DNA of 64,000 nt from positions 1-64,000 of the forward strand of contig NZ_JAQBOW010000071.1 in assembly GCF_028287845.1 (NCBI RefSeq), in the 5' to 3' direction. Within the stretch, counting starts at the first letter, position 1. Each line of letters starts with the position of its first letter. Positions 1-9,328 of the stretch are shown one piece after another. The stretch comes from Mucilaginibacter sp. (GTDB lineage Bacteria; Bacteroidota; Bacteroidia; Sphingobacteriales; Sphingobacteriaceae). The position numbers and the translations under genes were made by a program. The notes beneath the pieces were generated by a model. That model searched no databases, was not told the DNA's origin, and was given only the letters and a program-made list of their open reading frames with translations.

Positions 1-401
1 TCAACTTGTTTCCAAAGCAGTTTTGCCTGCTCAAAAGTTTCGGCACCTTTTAAAGCCAAAAATGGAGATACCTCTAAACTAACATATCCGTCACCTTTAG
101 CACTTTCATTATATAAACCTGCAAACAAATCGCATGCGTTTTGAATATCTTTTATAGCCAGACCAAAGAAAATTTCCTCATTGGTTTTATCACCTTCTGA
201 TAGTGTTGCAATATCATTATCATACATATCGCTGCTGCTTATGGCTTTTTCAAAAATGGCCGGGTTAGAGGTTACGCCTCTTATGCCATCGTCGTCTATT
301 AAAGCTTTAAGTTTGCCATTGCTTATAAAAGCCCGATCAATAAAATCAAGCCAGATGCTTTGACCGAAACTGTGTATTTGTTTTACTTTATTGGTTTCCA
401 T
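1..401 (-). CDS. tal: Transaldolase, N-terminal part (cut by window edge)
   Basis: The gene runs off the left edge, leaving about 133 N-terminal residues. Transaldolase moves a dihydroxyacetone unit between sugar phosphates in the non-oxidative pentose phosphate pathway. The translation starts METNKVKQIHSFGQSIWLDF and contains GIRGVTSNPAIFEKA, the strongly conserved early transaldolase block, then YVSLEVSPFLA. The catalytic lysine lies beyond the window. The start is the ATG at 401, about 105 bases after the rpiA stop on the same strand, so it is probably the last gene of the ROK kinase-tkt-rpiA-tal operon. A fusion or a C-terminal extension cannot be excluded because the end is missing. Confidence 0.9.
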   Translation of the reverse strand, partial: METNKVKQIHSFGQSIWLDFIDRAFISNGKLKALIDDDGIRGVTSNPAIFEKAISSSDMYDNDIATLSEGDKTNEEIFFGLAIKDIQNACDLFAGLYNESAKGDGYVSLEVSPFLALKGAETFEQAKLLWKQV

Positions 402-506
402 TATATTAATTTTTTTTAAAAGATCTATTTTATTAATTGTGATTGTTTTGCTGTGTGCGACAATAAGTGTACCATATATGCAGCCTATTGTCATATAATA
501 ATCCTA

Positions 507-1217
507 TTAACCGCTGTTTGAGGCTACTAAAACTTCTACATTATAGTTGATAAACAAACCGCTTTCAATTACACCAACTATTGCTTTTATTTTAAATTCC
601 AGATCATTGCTTATTTCATCGAAACGGACATCTAACAGCAGGTTACCATTCTCGGTTATAACTGGTCCATCCTTACCGGTTGCTAATCTTAAAACCAGGC
701 TATTTGCTCCCAGCTCTTTCAACTTTTCCTCTACGTGCGGTAATGCTGCCGGAAAAACCTCTATAGGTACAGGAAATTTCGTTCCTAATTTATCTACCAG
801 TTTGGTGTCATCAATTATAATATAATTTACCGGGCTAGTGCTTATCAGTAACTTTTCTTTAAATAATGCACCGCCACGGCCCTTTATTAAACAATGATTG
901 GGGTCAACCTCATCGGCACCATCAAACAACCAGTCGGGCCGGTTCTCATACAGCGTGGTTAGCGGTATGCCTAAATTGGTACAAGCCAGTGCAATTTCAA
1001 TAGAAGTTGGTATCGCTGTAATGCTCAACTGTTCGGCTTTTATTTTATCGGCTATTGCAAATAAAGCTAAGTAAGCGGTCGAGCCCGAGCCAATCCCTAT
1101 TACATCACCATCCTTTACCTTTTCGGCAATTTTATCAGCCAGCTTTTGTTTGCCGGCGCTATTGGTGATAGTGCCCGCCCAGCTTAGATTTTTGATGATG
1201 TCGCTATTCCAGTTCAT
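507..1217 (-). CDS. rpiA: Ribose-5-phosphate isomerase A
   Basis: It interconverts ribose 5-phosphate and ribulose 5-phosphate in the cytoplasm. The 236-residue product has the RpiA fold signatures: VIGIGSGSTAYLAL (phosphate loop), WLFDGADEVDPN (catalytic Asp region) and LIKGRGGALFKEK. The ORF track begins 18 codons earlier, but that extension (MGFVSHLTSHISRLISKT) is encoded by a GAGATGTGA-type intergenic repeat, so I place the start at the ATG of MNWNSDIIKN. It lies between transketolase and transaldolase on the same strand, as expected for a pentose phosphate operon. Length is normal for the family. Confidence 0.95.
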   Translation of the reverse strand: MNWNSDIIKNLSWAGTITNSAGKQKLADKIAEKVKDGDVIGIGSGSTAYLALFAIADKIKAEQLSITAIPTSIEIALACTNLGIPLTTLYENRPDWLFDGADEVDPNHCLIKGRGGALFKEKLLISTSPVNYIIIDDTKLVDKLGTKFPVPIEVFPAALPHVEEKLKELGANSLVLRLATGKDGPVITENGNLLLDVRFDEISNDLEFKIKAIVGVIESGLFINYNVEVLVASNSG

Positions 1218-1310
1218 TGTTTTAGATATGAGACGTGAGATATGAGATGTGAGATGTGAGACAAAACCCAAGGGTCAAATCTCACATCTCCATACTCAAA
1301 TCTATTTTAA
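1218..1310. repeat. Intergenic inverted repeat of GAGATGTGA words
   Basis: The left arm (1218-1261) is built of GAGATATGAGATGTGAGA-type words. The right arm (1275-1310) carries the complement (TCTCACATCTCC, CTCAAATCTATTTTAA). The arms can fold into an imperfect long hairpin. The right arm includes the tkt stop codon (CTA on the plus strand at 1302-1304), so the repeat sits directly at the gene end. It lies between tkt and rpiA within the operon. Confidence 0.7.
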
Positions 1311-3311
1311 AAGCGCTTTCGCTTTCTTAACTACATTATCAACCGTAAAGCCAAAGAACTTATAAAGGTCTTCTGCCGGGGCCGATTCGCCGAAAGTTGT
1401 CATACATAAAGTATCGCCTTCGTCTGTAATATATTTATGCCAGCCAAGCGGCGAAGCCATTTCTACAGCTAAACGCTTTTTAATTGCTTTAGGGAACACT
1501 TTCTCTTTGTAAGCAGCGTCTTGTTTTTCAAATAGCTCCCATGATGGCATACTTACCACGCGGGCAGCAATACCTTCTTCTTTCAGTTTGGCTTGCGCGT
1601 CCATAATTAACGCAACTTCGCTTCCGGTAGCCATTAATATAACGTCTGGAGTGCCGTCAGAGTCTGACAAGATATAGGCGCCTTGCTCTAACTGGCTTGC
1701 TTTACCATATTTATCCTGGTCAAGGATAGGTAATCCCTGGCGGGTAAATACTAAAACAGTTGGGCCGCCGGTTTTCTCAATAGCCACGCGCCATGCATGT
1801 GCGGTTTCGTTAGCATCAGCCGGACGAATAACCGTAATGTTTGGTATAGAGCGTAATGATATCAATTGCTCAACAGGCTGGTGGGTTGTACCGTCCTCGC
1901 CTAAGCCAATACTGTCATGCGTATAAACAAATATCGGGCTTATCTTCATAATGGCCGCTAAACGGATAGGCGGGCGCATGTACTCAGAGAACATTAAAAA
2001 TGTTGCACCAAAAGGTTTTAGGCCCTTGGTTAATGCTATACCATTTAAAGCAGAACCCATTGCATGCTCGCGTATACCGAAGTGGAAGTTACGTCCGTTA
2101 CGGTTCTCAGAAGTAAATGAATCTGATTCTTTAAGGTTAGTTTCTGTTGATGGGGAAAGATCTGCAGCGCCGCCAATTAAATTAGGGAAACTGCCGGCAA
2201 TTGCATTTAATACTTTACCCGATGCCTGGCGTGTTGCCATTTTAGGGTCAGAACCTTTAAATGAAGGTAATTTATCCAACCAGCCTTTTGGTAATTCACC
2301 GCTAACGGTTAATTCATACTCGTCAGCCAGTTCAGGGAATTTTGTTTTGTAATCTGCAAACAGCTCGTTCCATTTTTTCTCAATACCGATACCTCTTTCG
2401 CCTTTGGTTTTGTAATATTCTTCAACTTCTTTTGGTACGTAGAATGATTTATCCGGATCAAAGCCAAAAAACTCTTTAACCAGTTTAATTTCGTCGGCAC
2501 CAAGCGGCGAACCGTGCGAACCTGCGGTACCAGATTTATTCGGGCTGCCATAAGCAATTAGCGAACGAACCCTTATTAAGGATGGTTTTTGTGTTTCGGC
2601 TTTAGCGTTTCTTAAAGCTAATTGTAAACCATTCACATCATTAGCATCATCAACAGACTGTACATGCCAGCCATATGCCCTGAAGCGCGCGTCTACATCT
2701 TCATTAAAGGTTATATCTGTACTGCCTTCAATTGATATTTTATTGTCATCGTATATATAGATCAGGTTACCCAGCTCCAAATGGCCCGCTAACGAAGCTG
2801 CCTCTGATGTTACCCCTTCCATCATATCGCCATCACTGCAAATAGCGTAGATATGGTAATCAAATAAATTAAAACCTGGCTTGTTATAACGGCCAGCCAA
2901 ATGTTTTTGCGCGATAGCAAAACCTACACCGTTTGCAAAGCCTTGTCCAAGCGGGCCGGTTGTTACATCAATGCCGGGGCACAAGCCGTACTCTGGGTGA
3001 CCGGCAGTTTTGCTGTGTAATTGCCTAAAGTTTTTTATATCATCTAATGACAGGTCATAACCTACCAAATGCAAAAAGTTGTATTGCAAAATACAGGCGT
3101 GGCCGGCAGATAAGATAAATCTGTCGCGGTTTGCCCAATCAGGGTTTTTAGGGTTATAATTTAAAAACTCCGTCCAAAGTACATGGCCAACAGGTGCCAA
3201 CGCCATAGCTGTACCCGGGTGGCCCGAGTTAGCTTTTTGTACAGCATCAGCCGACAAAATTCGTACGGTATTAATTCCTAATTCCTCAACGCTTTGATTT
3301 TTTGAATCCAT
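1302..3311 (-). CDS. tkt: Transketolase
   Basis: This is a thiamine diphosphate enzyme that transfers two-carbon units between pentose phosphate sugars. The 669-residue product is full length. Seen motifs: SGHPGTAMALAPVG near the N-terminus, CSDGDMMEGVTSEAASLAGH (ThDP/metal-binding GDG block), the middle-domain FGIREHAMGSALNGIAL with the proton-relay Glu, and DSIGLGEDGTTHQP. The ORF track adds 25 upstream codons, which overlap the preceding kinase gene. I use the ATG of MDSKNQSVEELG, 22 bases after the kinase stop. It is the second gene of the leftward sugar-phosphate operon. Confidence 0.96.
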   Translation of the reverse strand: MDSKNQSVEELGINTVRILSADAVQKANSGHPGTAMALAPVGHVLWTEFLNYNPKNPDWANRDRFILSAGHACILQYNFLHLVGYDLSLDDIKNFRQLHSKTAGHPEYGLCPGIDVTTGPLGQGFANGVGFAIAQKHLAGRYNKPGFNLFDYHIYAICSDGDMMEGVTSEAASLAGHLELGNLIYIYDDNKISIEGSTDITFNEDVDARFRAYGWHVQSVDDANDVNGLQLALRNAKAETQKPSLIRVRSLIAYGSPNKSGTAGSHGSPLGADEIKLVKEFFGFDPDKSFYVPKEVEEYYKTKGERGIGIEKKWNELFADYKTKFPELADEYELTVSGELPKGWLDKLPSFKGSDPKMATRQASGKVLNAIAGSFPNLIGGAADLSPSTETNLKESDSFTSENRNGRNFHFGIREHAMGSALNGIALTKGLKPFGATFLMFSEYMRPPIRLAAIMKISPIFVYTHDSIGLGEDGTTHQPVEQLISLRSIPNITVIRPADANETAHAWRVAIEKTGGPTVLVFTRQGLPILDQDKYGKASQLEQGAYILSDSDGTPDVILMATGSEVALIMDAQAKLKEEGIAARVVSMPSWELFEKQDAAYKEKVFPKAIKKRLAVEMASPLGWHKYITDEGDTLCMTTFGESAPAEDLYKFFGFTVDNVVKKAKALLK

Positions 3312-3333
3312 TTCTTTTTTTAATATAAATAGT

Positions 3334-4095
3334 TTAGATAATTGATTTAATGGTTGATGAGGGTACAACGGGCATGGGTTCTGCATCTGTAGCCCATAAC
3401 CTTGCGCCTCCTTTTATTCCGTCCTGGTTGGTTACTATTTTTACATTAGTATCCAGTTTAAAGTTAAGCTCGCGGGCGTTGCCGCCGCCTATATATAGGT
3501 AGTCATAATTGAACAGTGTTTTCAGGACTTGTAAAACATGTTCCATCCTAGTGTTCCATTTCTTTTTGCCTTCTGCTTCATAGGCGCCATCACCTACGTA
3601 ATTATCATAGGTATTATGCCGGGTAATAGGGCTTTGGCCAATTTCCATATGCGGCAATAGCTTGCCATCTAATAATAACGCCGTACCAAACCCGGTGCCC
3701 AGGGTTAGTACCAATTCAAGGCCTTTTCCACTTACTACGCCAAGTCCCTGCATATCTGCATCATTCACCACTTTTGCAGGTTTACCCAATACCTCTTCCA
3801 GTTTTTTACCCAGGTTAAAATTTACCCATGAAGCATTATCAAGATTAGGCGCGGTTTTAACAATGTTATCGCGAACATACCCGGGGAAACCTACTGATAT
3901 CTTATTATAATTTGGAAATGACTTTGCCAGTTCTTCTATGGCTTTAACTATATTGTCCGGATTGGCCGGCAATGGGGTTACCACTTTGTTATAATCCACC
4001 AGTAAAGCCCCGTTACTATCTAAAACGGTTGCTTTAATATGCGAACCGCCAATATCAACAGAAAGAACTTTAAGCTGTGAAGGGATGTTTTCCAT
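3334..4095 (-). CDS. ROK-family sugar kinase, polyphosphate glucokinase-like
   Basis: It is a cytoplasmic sugar kinase of about 253 residues. Seen: the N-terminal phosphate loop SVDIGGSHIKATVLD, the substrate-binding stretch VGFPGYV, the catalytic-Asp motif NDADMQGLG and the second phosphate loop LTLGTGFGTALL. The short length, the DIGGSHIK loop and the absence of an obvious zinc-binding ROK cysteine cluster resemble polyphosphate/ATP glucokinases, but the phosphoryl donor cannot be read from sequence. I choose the ATG of MENIPSQ (4095) over 4113 because a TAnnTTTG promoter box (4111-4118, minus strand) overlaps the earlier start. It heads the operon with tkt, rpiA and tal, which suggests feeding glucose 6-phosphate to that pathway. 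Confidence 0.88.
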   Translation of the reverse strand: MENIPSQLKVLSVDIGGSHIKATVLDSNGALLVDYNKVVTPLPANPDNIVKAIEELAKSFPNYNKISVGFPGYVRDNIVKTAPNLDNASWVNFNLGKKLEEVLGKPAKVVNDADMQGLGVVSGKGLELVLTLGTGFGTALLLDGKLLPHMEIGQSPITRHNTYDNYVGDGAYEAEGKKKWNTRMEHVLQVLKTLFNYDYLYIGGGNARELNFKLDTNVKIVTNQDGIKGGARLWATDAEPMPVVPSSTIKSII

Positions 4096-4110
4096 AACTA
4101 TTGTGGATGG

Positions 4111-4118
4111 CAAAAGTA
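4111..4118 (-). promoter_or_regulatory. Promoter -7 box (TACTTTTG) of the sugar-phosphate operon
   Basis: The minus strand reads TACTTTTG, an exact match to the Bacteroidota TAnnTTTG consensus, with an ATTG near the -33 position about 21 bases upstream. Transcription would start roughly 10 bases before the kinase ATG at 4095. Confidence 0.5.
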
Positions 4119-4641
4119 ATATGTATTTTGTAATTATAACAATCTTGCGGTCGAACTATAAACGGTTTTAATAGATAGTCTGCCTGAAAAGCAGGCAAAT
4201 CGGTTTCTGGAGCTAAATTAGGCACTTTTTTTAAATGCGTACTGACAAAAAAATTTAAAAAAAATACTTTAATATGATGAATGTGATCTGTAATAATACT
4301 TTAAAAAAACAGTGTTTGCAATCGATAACATATGGGTTTTAATAATTTTTTCAGGGGACTTTTTTACGAATACGTTTGCGTAAAAATCAGCGCGTAAAAG
4401 CATTGTAAATTTGTATACTAAAAATGTTACGGTTTTTGCATTCCTTTTTTTTAGTTATTCCTTTTTAATTTTTTAATTTCAACCTTTGGCTATGAACTAT
4501 TGATAGCACGACTAATTAACCAATTATAAAAAATCGTTCAGGAATTAACAGTTTTAAGATCGTTATTTATCTATACAACGTATTTTAAACCTTTTTTGAA
4601 CAGTATAAGCTATAAACAACAACTAATTAAAACTAATAAAC
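4119..4641. other. Divergent intergenic region, AT-rich leader
   Basis: About 520 bases separate the leftward sugar-phosphate operon from the rightward oxidoreductase gene. No ORF of useful size is visible. The plus strand holds two TAnnTTTG boxes, TACGTTTG (4371-4378) and TAAATTTG (4406-4413). Either would give an untranslated leader of more than 200 bases for the oxidoreductase. The region is very A/T-rich with homopolymer runs, and I see no recognisable riboswitch. Confidence 0.4.
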
Positions 4642-6168
4642 ATGAAAGAAAATGAAGAAAAAGGAGGGGCCACTTCACGCAGAAATTTTGTGAAGCAAGG
4701 CGCTCTTGCTGCTGCTGCGTTTACCATTGTACCCCGCTTTGTGCTTGGTAAAGGCTTTAGGGCACCAAGTGATACCCTTTATATTGCCAGTGTGGGTATT
4801 GGCGGAAAAGGAGACAGCGACATTGCCGCCTTTGTTAAAAGCGGGAAAGCTAAATCGGCATTTTTATGCGATGTGGATGCAGTTAAAGCGGCTAAGGTAT
4901 TTAACCAATACCCGGATGCTAAGCGTTATATCGATTGGAGAGAGATGTTTGAGAAAGAACATAAAAACTTTGACGCCGTACACATCGCTACGCCAGATCA
5001 TACCCACGCGGTAGTGGGCTCGGCAGCAATGCAGTTAAAAAAACATACCTGGATACAAAAACCAATGGCGCATGATGTATACGAGGCGCGTATGCTGGCC
5101 AACATGGGTCATAAATTTAAAGTGCAAACTCAAATGGGTAACCAGGGCTCATCAGCCGACGGTGTTAGACAAATGATGGAATGGTATGAAGCAGGCGTAA
5201 TTGGTGATGTAACCGAAGTATACTGCTGGACAGACCGCCCGGTTTGGCCACAGGGAGATCACCAGGCAAATACGCCAAACGGCTTGCAATGGCCTAAACA
5301 ATCGGCTACCCCGCCAAGTACTTTAAACTGGGATTTATGGCAAGGCACAGCACCAGCTAAATCATTCCCGATAGGTACAGATCAACCGGGTGGCATTAAC
5401 GTATTGCCATTTAACTGGCGCGGATGGTGGGATTATGGCACTGGTGTATTAGGTGATATGGGTGCACACATTTTACATGGACCAATGAAAGTATTAGGCT
5501 TACAGTATGTATCATCCGTGCAAACAAGTGTAGGTGGTGGAGGTTCTTTTGATACAGGCCCTGCTTCAAGCTACACCATTATGACTTTCCCTAAATCCGA
5601 TAAAACAAAAGGACCGGTAAAAGTGCACTGGATGGATGGCGGTATAATACCTCCACGCCCGGAAGAATTAGACCCAAGTGAATTATGGGGTGGCGGACAA
5701 ATGCGCGACGGTGGAATGTTGTTTATAGGCACCAAAGGTAAAATGTTGGCAGGCTGCTATGCTGCAAGAGCTCGTTTGTTACCGGTTTCACGTATGGATG
5801 AAGTAAACGTTCCGCAAAAATATGATAGGGTAAAAGGCAGTACAGACGGTCATTATGCCCAATGGGTTGAAGCGTGCTTGGCAGGTTATGGCAATATGAA
5901 AACCAGTTCTCCGTTTGAAGAGGCTGCGTTATTGACCGAAGCTATGCTGATGTGTAATTTAGCCATACGTGGTGTTAATGTTCCTAAAGCTTCTGACCCT
6001 GCTGCACCAGCAGCTAATGATAATTTTGGACGTAAACGTGTAACTTACCCTGCGCGTTACATCAATTTAAACTATGATGCAGCAAACATGAAAGTTACTA
6101 ATGTTGACGAGGTGAATCAATTTGTTAAACGCCAGTACCGCGATCCGTGGAAACTTAGCGGCGTATAA
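4642..6168 (+). CDS. TAT-exported Gfo/Idh/MocA-family oxidoreductase
   Basis: This is an NAD(P)-type sugar oxidoreductase of 508 residues. A twin-arginine leader is visible (SRRNFVKQGALAAAAF, residues about 12-27), so export as a folded, cofactor-loaded protein is likely. The Rossmann loop reads VGIGGKGDSD (about 51-60). The usual E-K-P signature appears as WIQKPMAHD (KP near residue 139), a Gln variant common in exported members. The C-terminal half has GWWDYGTGVLGDMGAHILH, typical of the family's substrate domain. It sits beside a GH35 glycosidase and a TAT-like sugar isomerase. The substrate is unknown; oxidation of glycosides to 3-keto forms is a reasonable inference. Confidence 0.9.
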   Translation: MKENEEKGGATSRRNFVKQGALAAAAFTIVPRFVLGKGFRAPSDTLYIASVGIGGKGDSDIAAFVKSGKAKSAFLCDVDAVKAAKVFNQYPDAKRYIDWREMFEKEHKNFDAVHIATPDHTHAVVGSAAMQLKKHTWIQKPMAHDVYEARMLANMGHKFKVQTQMGNQGSSADGVRQMMEWYEAGVIGDVTEVYCWTDRPVWPQGDHQANTPNGLQWPKQSATPPSTLNWDLWQGTAPAKSFPIGTDQPGGINVLPFNWRGWWDYGTGVLGDMGAHILHGPMKVLGLQYVSSVQTSVGGGGSFDTGPASSYTIMTFPKSDKTKGPVKVHWMDGGIIPPRPEELDPSELWGGGQMRDGGMLFIGTKGKMLAGCYAARARLLPVSRMDEVNVPQKYDRVKGSTDGHYAQWVEACLAGYGNMKTSSPFEEAALLTEAMLMCNLAIRGVNVPKASDPAAPAANDNFGRKRVTYPARYINLNYDAANMKVTNVDEVNQFVKRQYRDPWKLSGV

Positions 6169-6186
6169 TTTACCGCTCTTAATATT

Positions 6187-6223
6187 AAAAAGGAGGCGCT
6201 TGCTACAAGTTGCCTCCTTTTTT
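6187..6223 (+). terminator. Rho-independent terminator after the oxidoreductase
   Basis: The inverted repeat AAAAAGGAGGC / GCCTCCTTTTTT has a 14-base loop and ends in a T run, 18 bases after the stop codon. It separates this gene from the GH35 gene. Confidence 0.8.
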
Positions 6224-6250
6224 GTTAAATGGTTGTTTTAAATTAGCAAG

Positions 6251-8839
6251 ATGATTACCAATAATATATGGGGTGTCACCCTGAGGCCCCTAAATTTAAT
6301 ATTGCTTTGTATTTTACTCCTGTTTTCCTGTGGATATGGCTTTTCGCAAACCCCATCCCGCAATGACCATATTTTTCCATCATCACCCAAAGCCAAACCT
6401 TATATTGATTATGACGCCCGGGGATTTTTAATCAACGGCAAACGAATATTTATAACATCAGCCGGAATGGAATATGCCCGCGTGCCCCGCGCGCTCTGGC
6501 ATGACCGTTTATTGCGCCTTAAACGCGCAGGGTTTAACGCGATAGAAATGTACACTTTCTGGAACTTTCATGAACCCAAAGAGGGCCAATTCAATTTCAC
6601 AGGCGACCATGACCTTAACGCATTTTTAAAAATGATAAAGGATATGGGCATGTATGCCATTGTTCGCGTTGGCCCCTATTATTGCGGCGAATGGAACATG
6701 GGCGGTTTCCCCATTTGGTTAAAATTTAAACCCGGTTTGCGGGTGCGCGAGGATAATCCGCAGTTTTTATCAGCAGTAGACAAGTTTTTTGACCAATTAA
6801 TGCCCATAGTAACCAATAACCAAATTAACAACGGCGGCTCTGTTATTATGGTGCAGTTAGAAAATGAGCACCGCGCGGCATGGGGTACGATAACCCCCAA
6901 CAATTACTTTAAGCATTTAATAGCTAAAACGGTTTCCTTAGGATTAGAAGTGCCGTATTTTTTTAGCGGGCTGCATTCGGGCAATGACCCTGCCGGGGAT
7001 GTTAGTAATTTGGATGACACCAGGCGACCCAATCCATGGTTCTCTACCGAGTACTGGGGCGTTTGGTATTTAAATTATGGTCCGCAGGAACAGGACTCCT
7101 CTTTGTACGACCGCCGCACCTGGAAAATAATAGCGCATGGGGGCAATGGCTATAATGTATATATGGCGCATGGCGGTACCAATTTTGATTATAATAACGA
7201 CAGGGATAACGCCGCGTCGTATGATTACGGCGCATCAGTTGGCCAGGCGGGTGATCTGCGCCCGTTGTATTATAGCTTTAAGCGGGCCAATTGGTTTGCG
7301 CGGAGTTTCGGGGATATATTGGCAAATAGCACCAATACAGATGATGGCAAACCAACCATATCAGACACCGGTATTAAAGTTACCGCACGCAAAAGCTCGT
7401 TAGGGACAATAGCTTTTTTGGATAATGCTGATTCTGTTGCCCATCAATTTAAATTGCACCCGCCTACAAATAGCGCTGTTAAAACATCCGCAGAAATTAA
7501 ATTGGCAGCGGGAGAGATTATGCCGGTTGTAAAAGACTATCAATTAACGCCGGAGATTAAATTGGCTTGGGCGCCAACCAGAATTTATAGCATTATTCCG
7601 CAAGGAAATACTACTGCGTTATTGCTATACGGAGGTATCGGCTCATCGGCTCAATTATATTTTAATGTGCCAAAGGGATTGACGATCATTAAAGACGCTT
7701 TCAATTTTAAAATAGCTGATGATATAATGAGCTTTAATGCTAAAATAGGTTCATCACCTTTGGAATATAGTTTTAAAGCCGGCAGTCAATATATCAGGAT
7801 AATAACGGTTAGCGATGTACTGGCATCGCATACCTGGTTGGCTGAAGCTGATGGACGAACGCATATCATTATAGGCCCTGATTATGCCGCTGATCTGATC
7901 AGCAAAAACAACAAATTAAGTTTGCTGATTGAGCACCCCTGGGTAGATAAAAGTACTTTCCCAACATGGATATTTAAACCAACCGGAGCGGTTATTAAAG
8001 TAAATCAAAAACCACAAACTGCTCAACATATAGTCAAACTAAAGTTAGGTGTATGGCAAGTTAAAGACGCCTCGTCAGCAGCGCTCCCCGGCTACGATGA
8101 TAGCCGTTGGAAACAAAGCGACAACCCGCTGCAAATGGGAGCCGATGGCGATATAACTGCTGATGCCTGGTATCGTACACGATTAAAGGTTGCCGAAACA
8201 GGTAATTATATACTGAAATTTAAAAATGTCCGCGACAGGGCCGCCCTGTTTTTAGATGGCAAACGCATAGATACCGGTGCGGTGTTTAATAAAACAGTTA
8301 ATCTGCATTTAAAAGAAAACACCAATTATACCCTCGCGCTTTTTACCGCGCATGATGGGCGCAATAAATTGATATTCCGCGTAGGCGAAATAGACACCAT
8401 TGATGCCAAAGGATTATCCGGCCCTGTAACTCTGCAAAAGGCAGATGACAGCGGAAAGGTAATAGCAGTAAATAACTGGCGTATGAAAGGTGGCGGCGAT
8501 CCAGTTGTTTTAAATGGCTGGCGGGGACTTGGACAGGTTTCTTATAATACACCGCACTATTATCGCACCACATTAAACCTTCCGGCTTTAAAAGGCTCTC
8601 AGCCTATATGGCGGGTAAATACTACCAGTTTAAGCTACGGCTCGGTTTGGGTTAACGGCCATAATTTGGGCAGATATCCCGAAAAAATAAAAATAAACGG
8701 ATTGTATATACCCGGGTGCTGGTTAAAACCCGGAGCTAATAAACTGGTTATTTATGATGAAAATGGGGTGTTGCCAAACAAAGTTTCTGTTGAAGCAGAG
8801 GTGGCAGCCAGCCGTAATGAGCAAACGTTACATATTTAA
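6251..8839 (+). CDS. Glycoside hydrolase family 35 beta-galactosidase, secreted
   Basis: This 862-residue exo-glycosidase releases terminal beta-galactose from glycans. Its N-terminal hydrophobic stretch ends LLFSCGYGF, which could be a type II (lipoprotein) or type I signal. The GH35 barrel is clear: INGKRIFITSAGMEYARVPR, YTFWNFHEPKEGQFNF, RVGPYYCGEWNMGGFP. The acid/base Glu is in VQLENEH (about residue 205) and the nucleophile Glu in FSTEYWGVW (about 266). C-terminal galactose-binding jelly-roll modules follow, with the typical ending VWVNGHNLGRYPE. It is probably periplasmic or outer-membrane attached. It lies downstream of the oxidoreductase after a terminator, so it is likely transcribed separately. 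Confidence 0.93.
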   Translation: MITNNIWGVTLRPLNLILLCILLLFSCGYGFSQTPSRNDHIFPSSPKAKPYIDYDARGFLINGKRIFITSAGMEYARVPRALWHDRLLRLKRAGFNAIEMYTFWNFHEPKEGQFNFTGDHDLNAFLKMIKDMGMYAIVRVGPYYCGEWNMGGFPIWLKFKPGLRVREDNPQFLSAVDKFFDQLMPIVTNNQINNGGSVIMVQLENEHRAAWGTITPNNYFKHLIAKTVSLGLEVPYFFSGLHSGNDPAGDVSNLDDTRRPNPWFSTEYWGVWYLNYGPQEQDSSLYDRRTWKIIAHGGNGYNVYMAHGGTNFDYNNDRDNAASYDYGASVGQAGDLRPLYYSFKRANWFARSFGDILANSTNTDDGKPTISDTGIKVTARKSSLGTIAFLDNADSVAHQFKLHPPTNSAVKTSAEIKLAAGEIMPVVKDYQLTPEIKLAWAPTRIYSIIPQGNTTALLLYGGIGSSAQLYFNVPKGLTIIKDAFNFKIADDIMSFNAKIGSSPLEYSFKAGSQYIRIITVSDVLASHTWLAEADGRTHIIIGPDYAADLISKNNKLSLLIEHPWVDKSTFPTWIFKPTGAVIKVNQKPQTAQHIVKLKLGVWQVKDASSAALPGYDDSRWKQSDNPLQMGADGDITADAWYRTRLKVAETGNYILKFKNVRDRAALFLDGKRIDTGAVFNKTVNLHLKENTNYTLALFTAHDGRNKLIFRVGEIDTIDAKGLSGPVTLQKADDSGKVIAVNNWRMKGGGDPVVLNGWRGLGQVSYNTPHYYRTTLNLPALKGSQPIWRVNTTSLSYGSVWVNGHNLGRYPEKIKINGLYIPGCWLKPGANKLVIYDENGVLPNKVSVEAEVAASRNEQTLHI

Positions 8840-8875
8840 AACGAAACTGTTACAGGAACTTTCGGGTTTATTTAA

Positions 8876-8883
8876 TAATTTTG
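8876..8883 (+). promoter_or_regulatory. Promoter -7 box (TAATTTTG) for the small secreted protein
   Basis: It is an exact TAnnTTTG match 39 bases before the ATG at 8923. No convincing -33 TTTG was found. Confidence 0.35.
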
Positions 8884-8922
8884 TTATCGAACTAATAAGT
8901 AATACAAACCAATTTTAAAATA

Positions 8923-9324
8923 ATGAAAAAAATATTGTTATCAGTCGTTTTATTGCTTACCGTAGTTACGGTATGTTTAGCAGCAAGTGTAGACGGCGTT
9001 TGGAAGGGACTTGTTGAAGGACAGTACAATTTAACGTTAACTCTAAAAGTTGACGGTGATAAATTAACCGGTGTTTTTGCATTGGTTGATAATAACCCAA
9101 AATCTGAAAATCCGGATGATGCAGGCTATACCCCTTTTGTGGCAGCACAAATGGGCAAAAACCCTATTACCGATGGTAAAGTAGACGGAAATAACATTTC
9201 GTTCACTACCACCTTTAATGGCAAACCTGTTATGTATAAAGGAACCATCGCTGATGATAAATTAGTGCTGACCACAACCTTTAATAACCAGCCCGTAAAA
9301 GCGACGCTTAGATTAGCTAAATAA
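8923..9324 (+). CDS. Small secreted beta-rich protein, paralogue 1
   Basis: This is a 133-residue protein with a clear signal peptide (MKKILLSVVLLLTVVTVCLA). The mature part has alternating short beta segments and the repeated pattern GxWxG...VDGDKLTG...ITDGKVDGN..SFTTTF...KGTI..DKLVL. It shares this pattern, including SVxGxWxG and DGKVDGN/NGVITGN, with the product at 10305-10652, so the two are paralogues on either side of a sugar isomerase. Similar domains are found with Bacteroidota carbohydrate enzymes. I know no proven function and a binding role is a guess. A terminator follows inside the convergent neighbour. Confidence 0.8.
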   Translation: MKKILLSVVLLLTVVTVCLAASVDGVWKGLVEGQYNLTLTLKVDGDKLTGVFALVDNNPKSENPDDAGYTPFVAAQMGKNPITDGKVDGNNISFTTTFNGKPVMYKGTIADDKLVLTTTFNNQPVKATLRLAK

Positions 9325-9328
9325 GAAA

